Below are positions 25,101 to 40,100 of a DNA stretch of 64,000 nt, piece after piece; positions within the stretch are counted from its first letter, which is position 1; each line of letters starts with the position of its first letter. Source of the stretch: Meandrina meandrites. Taxonomy: Eukaryota > Cnidaria > Anthozoa > Scleractinia > Meandrinidae. Below the pieces are notes generated by a model that saw nothing but the letters and a program-made list of their open reading frames with translations, did no database searches and was not told the origin of the DNA. Position numbers and translations under genes: made by a program. The stretch lies in the NCBI GenBank assembly GCA_963693305.1, contig OY855911.1, forward strand, positions 28,042,939-28,106,938, read 5' to 3'.

Positions 25101-28100
25101 AATTATCTCAAAGGACATATACATGTACGTATGGCTCACACTGATGCCTCTCATCATCCTTTCATATCTTTCTATTCCTATATTATTGCCCTCATTCCTC
25201 TCCTCAGCCAAATGTAATTAAGGTTGTACATTATATTGAGTGTCAAAAATAGATCAAGATATTTTTAATTATAGGTTTGTTTGTCAGAATAATGAATGAT
25301 TATTTTGCCATTTTACAGTGTATCAGATTTTACACTTCCAACTGGAACTGTATTGAGAACAAGTATTCCAGCTATGGAGGCAGTTACCTCAAACTTCCCA
25401 GGTAACATCAACTGTAATGAGGTCATCCGTGGTTTTAATTCTTCCATGGGAGCTTGAATTTTAATAATAGATCATCAATTATTAACCTATTTGTGAGCTG
25501 TGAGTAAATTGTGTAATAAAATTGTATATTTGGGCCAATAATTCATGGCCGTAGCTAACAAGAGGCAAGATAAAGCACTTGCCTTGTTTAGATTTTAAAA
25601 CAAAAGTTAAACAAAATACTTTTAGTTGGGAAAATAATCCTCAGTTGAAGGAGATTGACTTTTCTGATTGAACTGCTGAAAATAGTGTGTTTTAAAAGAG
25701 CTTCCAGACTCACCTAGCAGCCTGTGCCTTTGGCACTTGCAACTTTTGCCTCATGTCAAAGCCTGGCTGCAGCCTGTAAATGCCAGTTTCCTGTTATCCG
25801 CCAGGGTGTATACTGTACAATGCACCTATGTAAATTGTAAATTAGTATTGGCCAGGATAATAATTAACTTGAGAAAAACTTGGACATGCTACAAATGTTT
25901 CTGAATCACTTTTAAATATTAATAAAAAAAAATATATGAATCTTTTTTTCAGACCATCTCCAGGAGAGGGACTTGAAGAACAAGTTTTTGAGATGGATGT
26001 TCATGAAGACGAAGTGGACGTTGCAAATCAGGTCACGAAATAAATATTCATAATAATGCCAGGTGCAAAGAAAGTGGATTTTCCAGCTTGCCCTTTGATC
26101 AAGTTAGGGTCACTAGGAGGCTTATTTCCTGCCGTGATGGAAATTTGTGTTTCAGACAGAAGTCTTTAAGTTTGAGTTTGGAGGGTTGTAGGTGTGAGTA
26201 AAATGTTTTGGTCTGTACAAGAATACCACACAGTAAAACTAATGACATGAAACCCAAAGCAAGTATTTAATTATCTTTTCTAGAGCTGGATCTTAATTTT
26301 ATTAATATTTTGGACTTATATTTGGAAGGTCTTATTTTCGGAAGGATTTTTGTGTCTAAGATTTGGAGGGCTTATTTCTTAATTTATTAGTATAATTATT
26401 ATTTTTCTTTTTTTATGAGAGGGTAGAGGGGACCTTGTTATCAAAGTTTCAATAAACTAAAATTAGTTGTTAAAACTATTTGTCATTATGCTGTCCACCA
26501 AACATTAGAGCATGAAGGAATACCAACCAAAAATAATCACAATAGAATTATAGGTCTGCAATGCATGTAGGGAGCATGTTGTAGGCTTACGATCATGCAG
26601 GGATTATAAGTAACCCTGCTCCATATCTGATCTTTTGTATTAATTTGCAGGCAGTAATGATGAGTCCTTTGCGAGAGAAAGGCATTTCCAAACAGGGCTA
26701 CCTCACCAAAGCTCCATTTCATGGGGAAAGTAATGGAACACCGGGAGCAAAGGTAGATAGATACCAGATGCCATTATTATATTTTTCAAATTATTAAGTT
26801 TTTTTGACCCTGTAACTTGATTTGTCATTAAATGGGATTAAATTAAAATACTGAGGTACATGGTACAGCACCCTTGAATTGTGAATCACACACACATCAG
26901 AGTGACAAGAACTAGTGCAATGTCATGTAAGCTGATTTGACAATACCCTGTAGGACTGTGCACTTGTAAAAGCTGTATTTATGTAATGGCTTTATAGAAA
27001 CATGCAGAACTATGTACAGTCTAATGAAAGTGAGTTGTTAACCTTTTGATCATGCAAGCACAAGTATCTTATTTTAATTGTATTAAAATAATCTGAGAGT
27101 CGTTTTCCCTTCTTCAGTCCATGCCGTAGCATAGCTCTCAAGTCTCATGCAAACGAATCCAGTCTCACACGCTCATGCTAAAACTAATATTTCTCACACA
27201 TTTAAGGTTTCTGATTAAAACAGTTGATTTTGAGTTAGAAAATTGCTGCTTTGAGTAAGTAGCTATTTGAATTAACTACATTTCTTGATATAATTACTAC
27301 CTGTTTCCTTTCCTTTGTAAATCTGGGATCTGCACCCTCCAAAAACGCACCCTTTCCCAGCAAATCAACTTGAGAGCTCTGGCAGTAACTTAAGTTTGTA
27401 TAACTCGATTGAAACAGGAAAAGGTTTCCATTCCGGACCTTAAATGCAAAGCTTTCTGTATTTCTTTTTTTTTTTTGCTTTATTGACATTCAAAAAAAAT
27501 ACAGAATAATTAAGTAACGGTTAACAAAGTAAAAGGCAGCAAAAACAATCTTAAATACACAAACAAGTAGACTATCTAAGATACAGGAGGAATTTTACGT
27601 CTAAAAATAAGCGGTAATTTTGGATTTACATTTGTATCCGCTAAAAAAAAAGAGGCTTTCAGTCTTTCGACGGATCCAGGTAGTCTTTGAGCAGTATTAT
27701 ATAAAAGGTAATGTACAATCACTGGCCAATCAGGATCCGGATATTGTTATTCTCCAATAATTCATTTGCCTTTTAATGTTATCTACAGAATTTCAAGCGT
27801 AGGTGGTTTCATCTAAAGCAGATATCAAGTGATGGCTCTTACGTTTTAGAGTACAAAAAGGTAAGGACATTATTTAAATAACAAATTCAAGACATGAGTA
27901 GTTGCATTTCTATTTGTGGTTGTAAGGTAATCGACTGTGGCGAATTTGGAAAGCTGACATTTCAAGCTTAGCCCTTTATCAGTGGAAATCAGGCGATTGT
28001 ACATGTTGGTCACATGTGTTTTATATAGCGGGGCCGAAGTTTGAGTTTCTGTGCGTCTTCAGCGACTTAGAAAAGGACTGCAAACAGCCATTTTGTCAGC

Positions 28101-31100
28101 GAAAATTAAAGTGATTAAGTGAGTTCAAAAGTATGTCTAACTAACAGTTCTACTTTGCTGTTTTGTTCAGGATGACATCAACACCAGCATGGCCAGGGGA
28201 GTTCTGTATCTGGATGCATGTACTCACATCTCGAAGGTTTGTACGACTTTTCCAAAGTTGGTTTAGTTCAGTTTTTGTTTAACTGCGGTCAAAGAAAGAA
28301 ATAAAACAAAAACAAACAAAAAAATGCTTCACAGATAAGGTTATTTTCAGTGTTCTCTATACTTTACCAGTATGCTTCTGGTTTACTAAATTTTTGAAAC
28401 TTTACTTGAAAAAAAGTTCTATGATTTTATCTGTTTGAAGACAGGGAAATTTGTTAAAGCAATTTTCTTCGGGTGGGGAGCACTTAAAAAGTCAAGAAAC
28501 TCGTTTACTTGAGAGGAACGGCAGTGAGATAGCAGGAGCATAGTTTAAATCTGAGTCCCCGACGGGAATCGAACGCGTGATCTTCATCAGCGGTTGGATC
28601 CTCTAACTACTACGCTACAAAGAGACCCATGGGCAGCCAGGCCATTTTATTTAAAGGTTCATGAGTGATACGTTAAGCTCGGTAATTAAAATGAGAAATA
28701 TGTTACTTAAATATGCTGCCGCATATACGAGACAATGAAAAAAGGACCGAAATTTGTTAACAGGTGTACTTGGTCTTCATTGCAGGGAGTAAAAGGACGA
28801 ATGTACGGGTTTGAACTTCACATCCAAGACAAACTGTACAGCTTAATTGCGGACAGTCAGTCGGACATGGACGCCTGGATTTCCTGTCTGTGTAAAGTTA
28901 CTGGAATTGATATGGACTCCGGCAGCAAAACGTCTGGCTTCAACTTTACCGGCAAAATAAAAGCACCTAAACTGCACCAGTCTCTGAGAGAAAGTCTTAA
29001 GAGCAGTAAACATCCAGAACTTCTTGAATTCGCTAAGGAAACGGAGGTTTTGAACGCGAAACGAAGGAAGGATGGACGAAAGAAACTGTTTTCGCTCGTA
29101 CACGACCTGGACAACAACGGTACGTGCGTGAATTACGACGATGCAAGAATAGACGCTGAGGTTTTCGAACAATATTTTGGAAATCGTCTTGTTTTAGAGT
29201 GTGAGGAGCTAAAATTTCGTCTGCTCAGAACTGCGCACGATGGCAGCGAGGTGAACATCGAGCCGTTCTTTTTATCTATTTCGTTATTTGACGCTAAACT
29301 GGGAGCGAAGATTTCGGAGGATTTCCACTGCGATCTAAACGACCCGTCCACAGTGGACATGCTAAGAGGCTCAGAACTGATCGAGAATGGTCAGGCGAAC
29401 GGGAATGGTATTGATCACGTGGTGCTTGACAGAGAACTGGAATACACTTCACCAAGAAAGGTAAAACATGTACTACTAGTTTATTTCCCCAGCTCTCTTT
29501 TTTGTGAACCTTTGCGTATGAACGTTAAGGCTGGTACTCCGACCAATACTCCATTTTGACTTAGACCAGAGTGCTTGAGGGCACAGTTCTCCCCAAATAA
29601 TAGTTTAAATTATGATTGTATTATATAGTACTTATTCTTATTCAAAAATAGTACACTTGGACATTTAAGCTTAAAAAACAATTGTAGAACTTAATGATGT
29701 GTTAAGAACATCCAGTCCCGGTTCAACATCTCTGAAAGAAATCAGTGCACTGTATCTCGTGAAACAACGTTTTGCGATGTGTGGGCAATTCTGGGCGGGT
29801 AACCAGCCACTTTGTTGAGACAGATATTTCTTTTTTCCAGGCAATATTCTCTGTAACAAATCTCCACTCGGAGGTTTACCTGGTGATTAGACTAGAGAAA
29901 GTTTTACAAGGAAGCATCGGCTCGTGCGTTGAACCGTACCTCAAGTCTGGTGACACAAAAAAGGCCGCTCAAAAGGCGCACAAGCTAGCCGAGATCTGCT
30001 GCAAGAGTCTGGGACAGTACGTGATGCCGTTTGCCTGGACGGCCAGGTTAGGTTTTGAAGTCATTATATTTTTCACTGTAAAGTACGTGGTGAACTTTGG
30101 TCTGTATTAGCAGGGAAAACTTGGAGGGTAGGGGTGGGGGGACTTGCCAACTGCCAGTAATCTGACAAGATGACTATGATTTTGTGTGGCATCGATTTAA
30201 TCATTTTTTTTCTCTGTTTTCATTGCTTGGTCTGTAGAGTTATCGTGTTCGTAATTGATGTACTCATTTGGTTTTATTTTTGTAGACCGTTGCTCAACAG
30301 TGAAGGTGAGCTGGAAAGCGGCGAGATTACATCAATCTACAAACAGGTTCGTTCAAGTTTTTGTTTTAATTATGTCGCTGGGTCCTCTGGGTTTGCTGAC
30401 TGGAAGAGGGAAGTTGGTGCATGGACGATTGCGTGGCTTTAGAACATACAATCCATGGAGTGCGCATGACTGATAACCGCACGTGCCCCTTTCGTAAACG
30501 TAAACGGTCTATGCCACTTAATTGGCGATTTTTTTTTCTCTCCAGTTTCGAAAGTTTTTTCTACCAAAATAAAAAGTGCCCGTCACCACCCGGGATCGAA
30601 CCCCGAACCTATGGCATGCTAACATCTGTCTCTCACCACTAAACCACCGCGTTACTTCGTCAACCCCTCGAAAAAATAATTAAAGGTGCCTCAGTTTGCC
30701 CTATCCCTAACACTAACCTAAATGTGAAGCTAACTTAGGCCAAATTATCGTCTTATGAATATCTAGGCCTAATTTCATCTAATAATCAGAGCACAGTTTC
30801 GACCTTATCCAGGCCTTAACTAGAGCGGACATGGCATCGTCAATTCCCCAAAGCTTGGTTACCATTGATGGCATCGACCGTTAAAAAAAGGCGTCGACCG
30901 TTTACGAAAGGGAAATCAGCTTTGCTGATATCCGTTTGCCGTTTTGATTATGATCTAAGGCAGTCATACCTTTTCTAGGTATCCGTAAGAAGATTATTTA
31001 CTGTAATATTGGTTCAAAAGCCAGGTTCGTTGAAAACAGCAGCCAAAAAGACGTTTACTTGTAACCTCTTTCAGTTTCTAAACAGTTTTATTTTTCGTTT

Positions 31101-34100
31101 CACAGGACAGAGAAAAGCTCAGTGACGAGGAGATGATAAAACTCTTGTCAAACTACAGCGCCACGTACGTATAAACACAACACAGTTTTACAAGGGTTTC
31201 ATAAAAATACACCAATGGCAACTTCCTAAACTAGCCGAAATGTAGTCTACCTCAATTTGCGCTAGTCTTGATCTTATTCCAGTTTGGTTTTATTTATTAC
31301 CTGTTTGGTACAAGCATTCCTCCATATTTATGGAGGCGCGGTGGCCTAATGGTTAGTGCGCTGGACTCCGGATCGGGCGGTCCGGGTTCGAGCCCTGGCC
31401 GGGGCACTGCGTTTTGTTCTTGGGCAAGAAACTTTACTCTCATAGTGCCTCTCTCCAACCAGGCGTATAAATGAGTACCGGCGAATTTACTGCTGGGGGT
31501 AACCCTGCGATGGACTAGCATCCCGTCCAGGGGGGAGTAGCAATACACCTAGTCGCTTCATGCTACGGAAACCGGGGTAAGCTCCGGCGCGATGGGCCAC
31601 TAGGCTCGTATGCAGACTTTTTTTTTATTCCTCCATATTAAGCAGTCAGCAATCTTCTAGACTAAAAACCCGGTTCCCGCTGACAAAATCTTTAAAATTC
31701 AAAGTCACTCCTTGTAGTCTAATTCGTTTTGCTTGTTTTCTTCCCATTCGATTGCAGAAGGGAGAGATTCAAACAACAGCAGATACCAGGAACTTTGCAA
31801 ATTTCGGTTACAAAATACGTCGAAGGAATACCAAGTAAGTGATAGTAAATTCAGTTTACTGTTAATTTTTGGGGGGTTGAGAGGGGAGGGGGGGGGGGGG
31901 GGTTGGTTTGGGCAATTAAAGAAAAAAATCACCTGTACAGCAAAAGTAGAGAAAGCAAAATTCGTGCACAGCAAGACAAAGGTGAAGCAGCAAAAGCTAA
32001 AGATTAAAAGAAAAATTCTTCCGCAAACACAAGGTCAGAAAAAAGTTCGAGCTCAGCCCAAGTGCCCACCCCCCCCCCCCCCCAAAAAAAAAAAATAAAA
32101 AAAAAAAAAAAAAATAAATAAATAAATAAATAAATAAATAAATGAATAAAAGAAGAAAACAATATAATAATTCTAAGGGGACAGACCACAAACACAATAG
32201 TAGCTCCTGTAAATATCTAATTGTTGTAACCGTTCATCAGTAGGATACCTAAAATGCGTGCATTTCTACAATTGGTTTCGGCTCCATAAAATGGTTTATC
32301 CCTAATGACTGTTTTCTCGTTAGACGTGATGACGTCATCATTGGTTCCCTTGAAGCCCTGGGATGATTCACTGACCGTCCGTTCAACAGTTGAAGTGGAA
32401 GAGTTCTCCCAATCATGCTTGGAAGCTGCGCATCCGCACACTGCTTACGTCAACAACCTCTACGTCTATCCACTGTCACTCAATTATAACAATCAGAAAG
32501 TCTTCTCAAAGGTAACAAACAACCTTAAATTTGTTATTAAAATGCATTTCTGTTGGATGGGGTTCAAACAAGGGCTTTTTTTTGGTGCTCTGCCCTCGTT
32601 CCCTCCCGTCTTCTTTCCCTCTTCCCGATATCGAACTTGAATGTAATAAATATTTTGTTTCAATGATATTATTTTTCTCTCCAGGCCAGAAACATCTCCG
32701 TAAAGATCGAATTCAGGGATTCTGACGATGAAAATGCAAAGCCTCTTAAGGTATCACTGATTTTGTCACTTCGTTTAGTTTCTCTCATTTTGGGATTACT
32801 TGTTACAGTATCCAGCTTGCCAAAGGGGTTTGGAGCAGGGTTAGCACAACGTTGGTGTATGGCTCGATCCATGGAGCAAGATTGGCACAATCTTGGCACA
32901 ATGTTCGTGGTTGGAGCATGGTTCGCAAAAGGCTAGCGTATAGAGGCGTCCTTTTTACCACAATTTCGTTTTTTGGCTGTTTTGGCATCAAACTGGAGCT
33001 ATGTTTGTTGTTGGTTCTCACTTTTCTACACGGGCATTTTTCCAGATTTGTTTCGTTTCCTTATATCAAAAAAAAATACGATTATCTAGTCGGTACATTA
33101 TCTGGTGAATATAGTTCTTCTACATGTCACTTGCAGTTTGTTGTTTTGTAATTTTCATAACAACTTCTTTGAAATGTTTGTTGATTCTGTTTTTATTAGT
33201 GTATATACAAAAAGAAAGGAAGTCCTGGATTCACGACACACGCCTTCGCCGCCGTTGTTCATCATTGCACAAATCCCACATTTTATGAAGAGGTGAGTGG
33301 TAGAATTCATTCCTTTTGCCCTGTCCATCACAGACTGTCTATTAAACACAGGATTTGTGCAACTGTGTATAGCAGTGATATTTACTCATTTTCTTGTTTT
33401 CAGATAAAAATCAATCTTCCGACTCAACTTACGGAAAAGCATCACGTGTTTTTCACGTTCCAACACATCGCGTGTGAACAGACCAAGAGTAGCAGTGGCA
33501 CGGGGTCAGTCAAGGGCAAACCACAGCCAATAGAAACGCCAGGTCAGTTGCTTAATTTAATAAAGGGGCAGTATCATAGGGATTTTGTTGCATTTGTGGT
33601 CATACCGGAGCTAAAATTATGACTAAATAGCTTCGCTCATTCACAAGATGCGCTTAGAACACCAAGGTGAAGATATCAAGTGAATTATTCAAAGAAAGCA
33701 AAGTGTAATTATGAAATGAATGAAATGATCCTCGCAGTGTGAAAGCAATTGAAACAATTGCATTTTTTAGCCTGAAAAAAATTCAAGGCTTCAACGGGAT
33801 TTGAACCCATGACCTCCGCGATACCGGTGCGATGCTCTACCAACTGAGCTATGAAGCCTTGATGCGTTGGGAGCGAGGTCAATTGTGGGTCCAAATGTCC
33901 CGCAGATGGAGTGAATGACATAGTGAGCTATGAAGCCTTGACGCAATTCTCAATATTGAAAGAGCATGTCACGATTAACTGTTCCTAGAAGTTTGAGCCC
34001 AATGCATTAAACAATTTTTGCTTGTCGTTTTGTTTACTTTAGTTGGATATGCTTGGATGCCAGTGCTACAGGGATCACTGTAAGTATATCCACAGCTATA

Positions 34101-37100
34101 TCATAATTCCCCGATAGTTAATGGAGTTCAATCAAAGATAATGCGTCTTTATGACTGTAGCCCGAAGTTTTTCAAGTTCGCCTTTGTTAATCTGCTGTTA
34201 GAAGTCAAATCCAAATGAAGTCAAAATTCAAAATGACGTCAAAAGAGGTCAAAGATACTATAATTTGGACTGTTTGAGGCTAATAACGTATGATACCACT
34301 CGGTGAAGGGTTTTGTTTTTGGTACATTTTAGTATAATAGCAAGCAAAAGAAACATTTTTACATATTAAAAAAAAAATTGTAGGTGGGGTTCAGAGCTTT
34401 ATTAAGTGTCTCTTTTCCACAGTATAAACACGGATGAAAGCAATCTCTTGGTTGGCCAAGCAGCTCCTCACGGCTATCTATCTGCTTACTTTGCTGGACT
34501 GAAAAAGGTACAGTGTAGGTTATGACCTATTGCAGCCTTTTACTGTACAGAATCTACCCTTTCTTCTTCTAAAGCGAAAAAGCCGTCTCTTCGCCACTCG
34601 ATCGCTGTCGCCGCTTCGCGGTTCAAATTTGATTCCGGGACAGAAAGGAGAAAACCTATGGAACCCACATTCTTTGTAACGGACAAATCGAGGGGTACCC
34701 AGTGAGATAATTTGCAAAGGAAGTAACAATTATTCATCGGCAAAATAATATTGTGGGTTTTGCAGCACCATGGGGGACGACAGTGAAATTTGAGCGTGGT
34801 AAAAATCTTGCAAATTCAACCTTCATTGGACGTGGGAACGGGAAAATGTCAAATTAGAGGCGCCGATCAAACTGGAAGAAATATTTTCCCAGCAGGCAGA
34901 ACATTGATGTATTTACTGTTTTGTGTTGTATTTTCTGTTTACAGACAACCGGCCCAGACTTGAAATGGGTCGACAAGGAGAAACCGCTGTTTAAAGTGTG
35001 TACCAAACTGGTTTCTACCGTCAACACCCAGGTTAGTTTGTAAGACTAAAACATGACCTTCTGGCAGTTATGGACTTCTTCTTCTGGATTATCTTTTATT
35101 GCTATCAAAAGAACCAAAAAAACTTTTGGAGTAGCCGGTGTATATTCGTCCCGCTCCCCTCAAAAAAATCGGGGAGGGAACGTCTGTGCTATCGCGGCGC
35201 GTTTCCACCCGGATTTTTTTTAGAAGAGCGGGACGGCTGTACACAGTCTACTTTTGGAGTGAAAAACAAAATTGATAAATTGGCGAAAAAACGTAAGATG
35301 ACCTACAAAAGATTGTTTCACAATAAACAAAAAACTTGCTCTATCTTAAAAAGCTTGTTTACATTGACTGTTATTTCACTATATTTGTGTTGACTTGCGA
35401 TGAATTTGGTCGAGATCGAATTTGCACGCAAGTTAACACAAGTTTTTCACCGTTTGGCCACCCAACGCAAGTCAATGCAAGTCTTGTTGTTTACTTCAAG
35501 TACCGAATTACAGCGCGCGCAGTAGCATTTCAATGGCTTTTTTTTTTGACAACTTGCGTGCACTTGCCAGTAGACTTGCGAGTCCGTTTGGCCCTAACGC
35601 AAGTCTGTATTCAAGTTCAACTTGCGACTACTTGTGCCGTCCACTTGCGTTACCGTTTGGCCGGGACTTTTAACTATTGAAATTAAGAGTTGTGGTCTTT
35701 TCCTTTTCAATTTTTTCTAGGATGCTGAGGTGGACAACTTTTTCCGTCATTGTCAGAGATTTGACGGCACCCCTGCTACGGACATTGAAATGGTCAAACT
35801 GTTAAAGGTCAGTACAATGATTCAAAGTATCTTGTGTCTCAGACTGAGTAACATGTTACTTGTGGTTCCACCAAGTTGAGATAAGTACCAACCTTGTCTT
35901 TCCCACGCTTGAAATCTCACTTTTTTCTTTTAATACCATTCTGTGTTCATGTACATGTTTTAAAGATCCTAAATGTCGCGTGGATAAGTGAAGGGGGTAT
36001 ATTTTTGCAACATACGCGTATAGCCTTGACATTTCAAGTGCACTACACTGCACTGCACTGCACTGCATTGCATTGCAGACGAAATTAATCCTAGCAGTAT
36101 ATGCGAGACGTTTGTCACATTTGAACCTAGTTATATGGTATAGCTCATACGAGTCTCCTGTAGCTCAGTGGTAGAGCGTCCTACAGGTGCGTGCAGGGTC
36201 ATAGGCTCAACTTTTGTTGTGAGAAGTCGGACATCTTTTTTTTTGTCAAGAAGCTTGTGTCACTGAATGAGTAAGATGTTTTTTCGTCATTTCATACGTG
36301 CAGGTTCTCAATGCGGTAGATGTTGGCTCCGTGGCTAGGTTCCTACCCGTCATATTCAATCAGCTGTTTCACATTCTCGTTTTCACTACAAACGAAGACG
36401 TGTCATTGAACGTAGTCAGGTATGTAACAAGAACCATGGCCGTCAGTGCGAAGACTAAGTATTTGTTTGACATACTTCGGCCGAGACTTCCGCGGCGTAG
36501 TCATCCATAGTCAGTCATACTTTACAGGCGGATCTTTGTTTAAAATTTTGTTTATAATTTTTGTATGGTATGATCGTTCTTATGATCGTGGGGATGATGG
36601 CAGTTTTGGATTAAAAAAAAAAAAATTGGAAAATCTTTATTGTAATCAAGTGCTCACTTATTGTTATGTTTCAGGGTGTTGATTCGCATCGCGGCGCAAC
36701 TTCACGGGGCCAACCGACTGGAAGCTTTGAAATCTTACGTCAAGGTTTGCATTGTCTGGGGGTTATTCCTTTTTTTCTGAGAATATTATAGTTGTGGACT
36801 TCCCTTACACTGCGTATCATAGCCACTTTAATAATTTGGCGAAGTGGGGGATGAACGCAACACTGGCAACTTTGTATCATTTTGATTTTGCTTCGTGCTT
36901 TAAATTGATGTCGAGCTTGCTTTTTTTCCCTCTTTATTTCTCCTAGTATGTGTTCATTACCGAGCATGCCCTGGACAACAATAAAACAATCCACGAACAG
37001 CTGTCAAAATACCTGATGACGAATCTGAAGCCTGGGGCCGATCCAGCGGTCGTCAATGACCTGATGAAGGTAAGATGCCCGGCACAACATTGTCTTCGCG

Positions 37101-40100
37101 TGAAAAAAAAAAAAAGATACAGAGAAGACGTAGGGCTTTATCGTGCATAAGTGCTCTGACCAATTCTCTCGTATCTTAGGGTTCTAGTTAATTTATTTTG
37201 TTTTTCCTGTGTCACAAACCTCCCCTTTTAAACGTATATAAGCTGTTTCTTACGAGATAGCTCAGTCCAATATTCTCTTCCCTACTGCAATGCAACTCGA
37301 CCATTAGCGCTTGGTGTGTGGCAAAATGTATTCTTCTTTTTCCTTTTTGCAGTTGTCGTGGTTTTTCTTCGAAATCATCGTGAAAAGCATGGCACAGACA
37401 CTCGTTCAATCGGACAAATTGAAGGTAACAAAAGAACATGTTGTTCCCCAAAGATCCTAATAGCAAATTAATAGGCCATTTCCGAGTTATCTTTTGCGTC
37501 TGTGTCGAAACCATTCGTATGAAAATGAGTTTCACGTGCACGTCAATTTTCGTGCAAATCAATCTCATTTTCATTTCAGTGGTTTCAATTCGCACGAGAA
37601 CTCGTTTTGAAAATGAGGCAATGGGCCATTATTTCCATCCTCCAAGACGACACGGTTTGTGTTCCACAAACTAAAATGCCTTATGTAATTTGTGGTTAAC
37701 GTTGTGTTTTTGTTAATTTACAGAGAATGAACCGTGAAAGCTGGTTCACAGACAGCTATAATCGCTGTTTGGAGAATTTTCTTCAAGCATTTGTACCGCA
37801 GATCATCAGCAGACTGAAGGACCAGCCTCAAATAGCTAAGGTTTGCTTGGTGTTGGTGTTGTTGATGTCGTTGTTGTTTCCTAATTAATATAGAGCTTTT
37901 TTGTATTTTACGTGACTACATTAGGTGACAAATCGCTTGACGACCGTATAGAACTTTATAATAACCATTTATTATGAGATGACCTTAGCCTGCGTTGCAG
38001 CCGAACTAAACCCTGGTACAGGGTTTAGTTCGGCTGCAACGCAGGCTAGAGATCCTTAGCACAACTATTTTTGAAGCTCAAAAATTCTGTTAAGCATAGT
38101 GGAGTAAAAATTGTTAACTTAAGTCGTTGAATTTAGTTAACTAACATGTTTTCTTCTTCTCTAGGAAGCAAATTTCCACTTGGCATGCTTCACAAAGGTA
38201 TGTTAAAGACTCTAGGATTAAACAAAAAGCCGCATTGTGGGGAAACGTGTCCTAGACTTAGGGGTAAGAAGACCGTGTCATACTTGATTGTCTTGTTCAG
38301 CTTACTTTTAAATATTTTTTAGGATTGTTTCACGTATTTGGACCGTGGATTCGTGTTTCAAATGATCAGTTATTACTCCGAACAGTTCAAAGACTCCGAT
38401 ACACAGGTACTTTAAAATGTTTGTTACTTTTTGTCACTATCCTGTTGTTGCAAATTGGTAGTGCTATATCAAACAAAATCGTCAATTGGCCAAGTTACCA
38501 CCGCGTGTTTTGTTTTGTTAGTATGCGATTGACCACGCAAATTGAAGCAAAACGCAAAGCCACTAAGTAGTTGCAAAGAGGTCATTTCCTGTTCAAATGA
38601 TCTTCCAACTGAGCTGTAGAGACACGGAGAGTTGGACAGCATGGCGAGTTGTAGTGACTCCATGTATGCATAATATTGATTGATATGTCAAAGGCATCCC
38701 GACGGCGTGCTTAAAACTGCCATCGTTACACTTGTCTATATCCTGTGGTCTTATCTTTCTCTTTATGTGGTTTTATTTCGCTTTTTAATTACAGATGTTG
38801 GAATTCAAATTCGAGTTTCTCCAAGTTGTCTGCAACCACGAGCATTACATTCCGCTAAATCTTCCTTTGGACGTCAGAAGTACGTTGACAATTGATTTTT
38901 CTTTTAATGATAAAACGATGCTATCTCTATGCCGTAAGAAAAGTGTCTTAAACGAGAGCTGTTTCTACTAGTGAAGAGCTTGCGAAACGGCTGTCATGTT
39001 GTCACAAGCTTCCTTTGATGTAACTTGACTTACAATTGGCGCCTACAGTTATGTTTCAGGTTTCAACCCATTTGTCTCCCCCCCTAACTCCCTCCCCCCC
39101 TCCCCTCCCCCCTCCCCTACCCCCTCCTCCAACCCTTCCCTGCAATGTTGAGGGACATATTTTCGAGATCGAGAGTAGTTTCTTCTGACATGCATGCATA
39201 GCGGACCTACCTTCAACGAAAGCTGTTGATTTTATTTTATAGGACTGTAAATGCCCTTAATTCCTTGACTGTTATTGTTTTAATTTGTATTCCCTTTAGC
39301 CCTCGGTGGTGTACACGACTCTGAGCTGACAGATGATTACTGCAAGAGATATTTCCTTGTGGGACTGCTTCTGCGAGAGGTAAGAACTGAAAAAAAGTGC
39401 GACCGAACGAACGAACGGACGGACGGAAAAGTCCAGCATCACTATAATTTAGTTTTTTAGTAAGCATATTTCATAAGTGTCACAAACGCTTCCTGCCTTT
39501 TTGACAGTTCATTGAACACTTGGTGACAAACAAACGCTGAAATACTACATTTGTATTGTAAAAAATAACCTTTTTAATCCGATCATTATTTCGTTAATTG
39601 TTTATATGCATATTATATTCTATAAGAGGTGGTCATGGAAGTCGCCAGACCTAAAAGGCCCCTTTTTTATCTCTACAGGTCTCCTCGGCTCTTACGCAGG
39701 GTCGGCATATTAGAAAGTTAGCGATCAGAGTTTTGAGGAACATGCTGGTTAAACATGAACTCGACAATCGCTATGAAGGAGAGGTAAGTGCAATTGCTTG
39801 GTTTTGAAAACTGGAAAATAGGGACCTTACGAAACCACGACGGTGACACGGACTACAGTGTCGACTAAAAAATGAATTTATTTTTTTTAACATTTTCGCA
39901 ACTATCCTAATTTATTTAGTGTGTTCATTTTTGTCAGAACTAATCTCTAGCTAAATATGTAAGCGCATTATTAAATTCAAACATGAAACATGAAATATTT
40001 GTCGTCATGGTTCACGTTCTCCAGACTACGAAAATTTGGCCATTTCACGTCGTTATTTTGCAGAGGACGACAAACAAAATGGATAACGCACGTGCTATTG

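Noticed and set aside
31268..31548. Frames such as [20 protein letters not shown]
   Set aside because: SINE translation, bounded by a 13-bp target duplication.
33787..33858. Functional tRNA-Thr gene on the minus strand
   Set aside because: Position 33 is not T, one anticodon-stem pair is broken, it is embedded in a SINE with a shared tail, and a rearranged copy exists at 55,917.
33709..33921. 70-codon minus frame with [20 protein letters not shown]
   Set aside because: This is the translation of a tRNA-Thr-like SINE, a well-known spurious protein in coral annotations.
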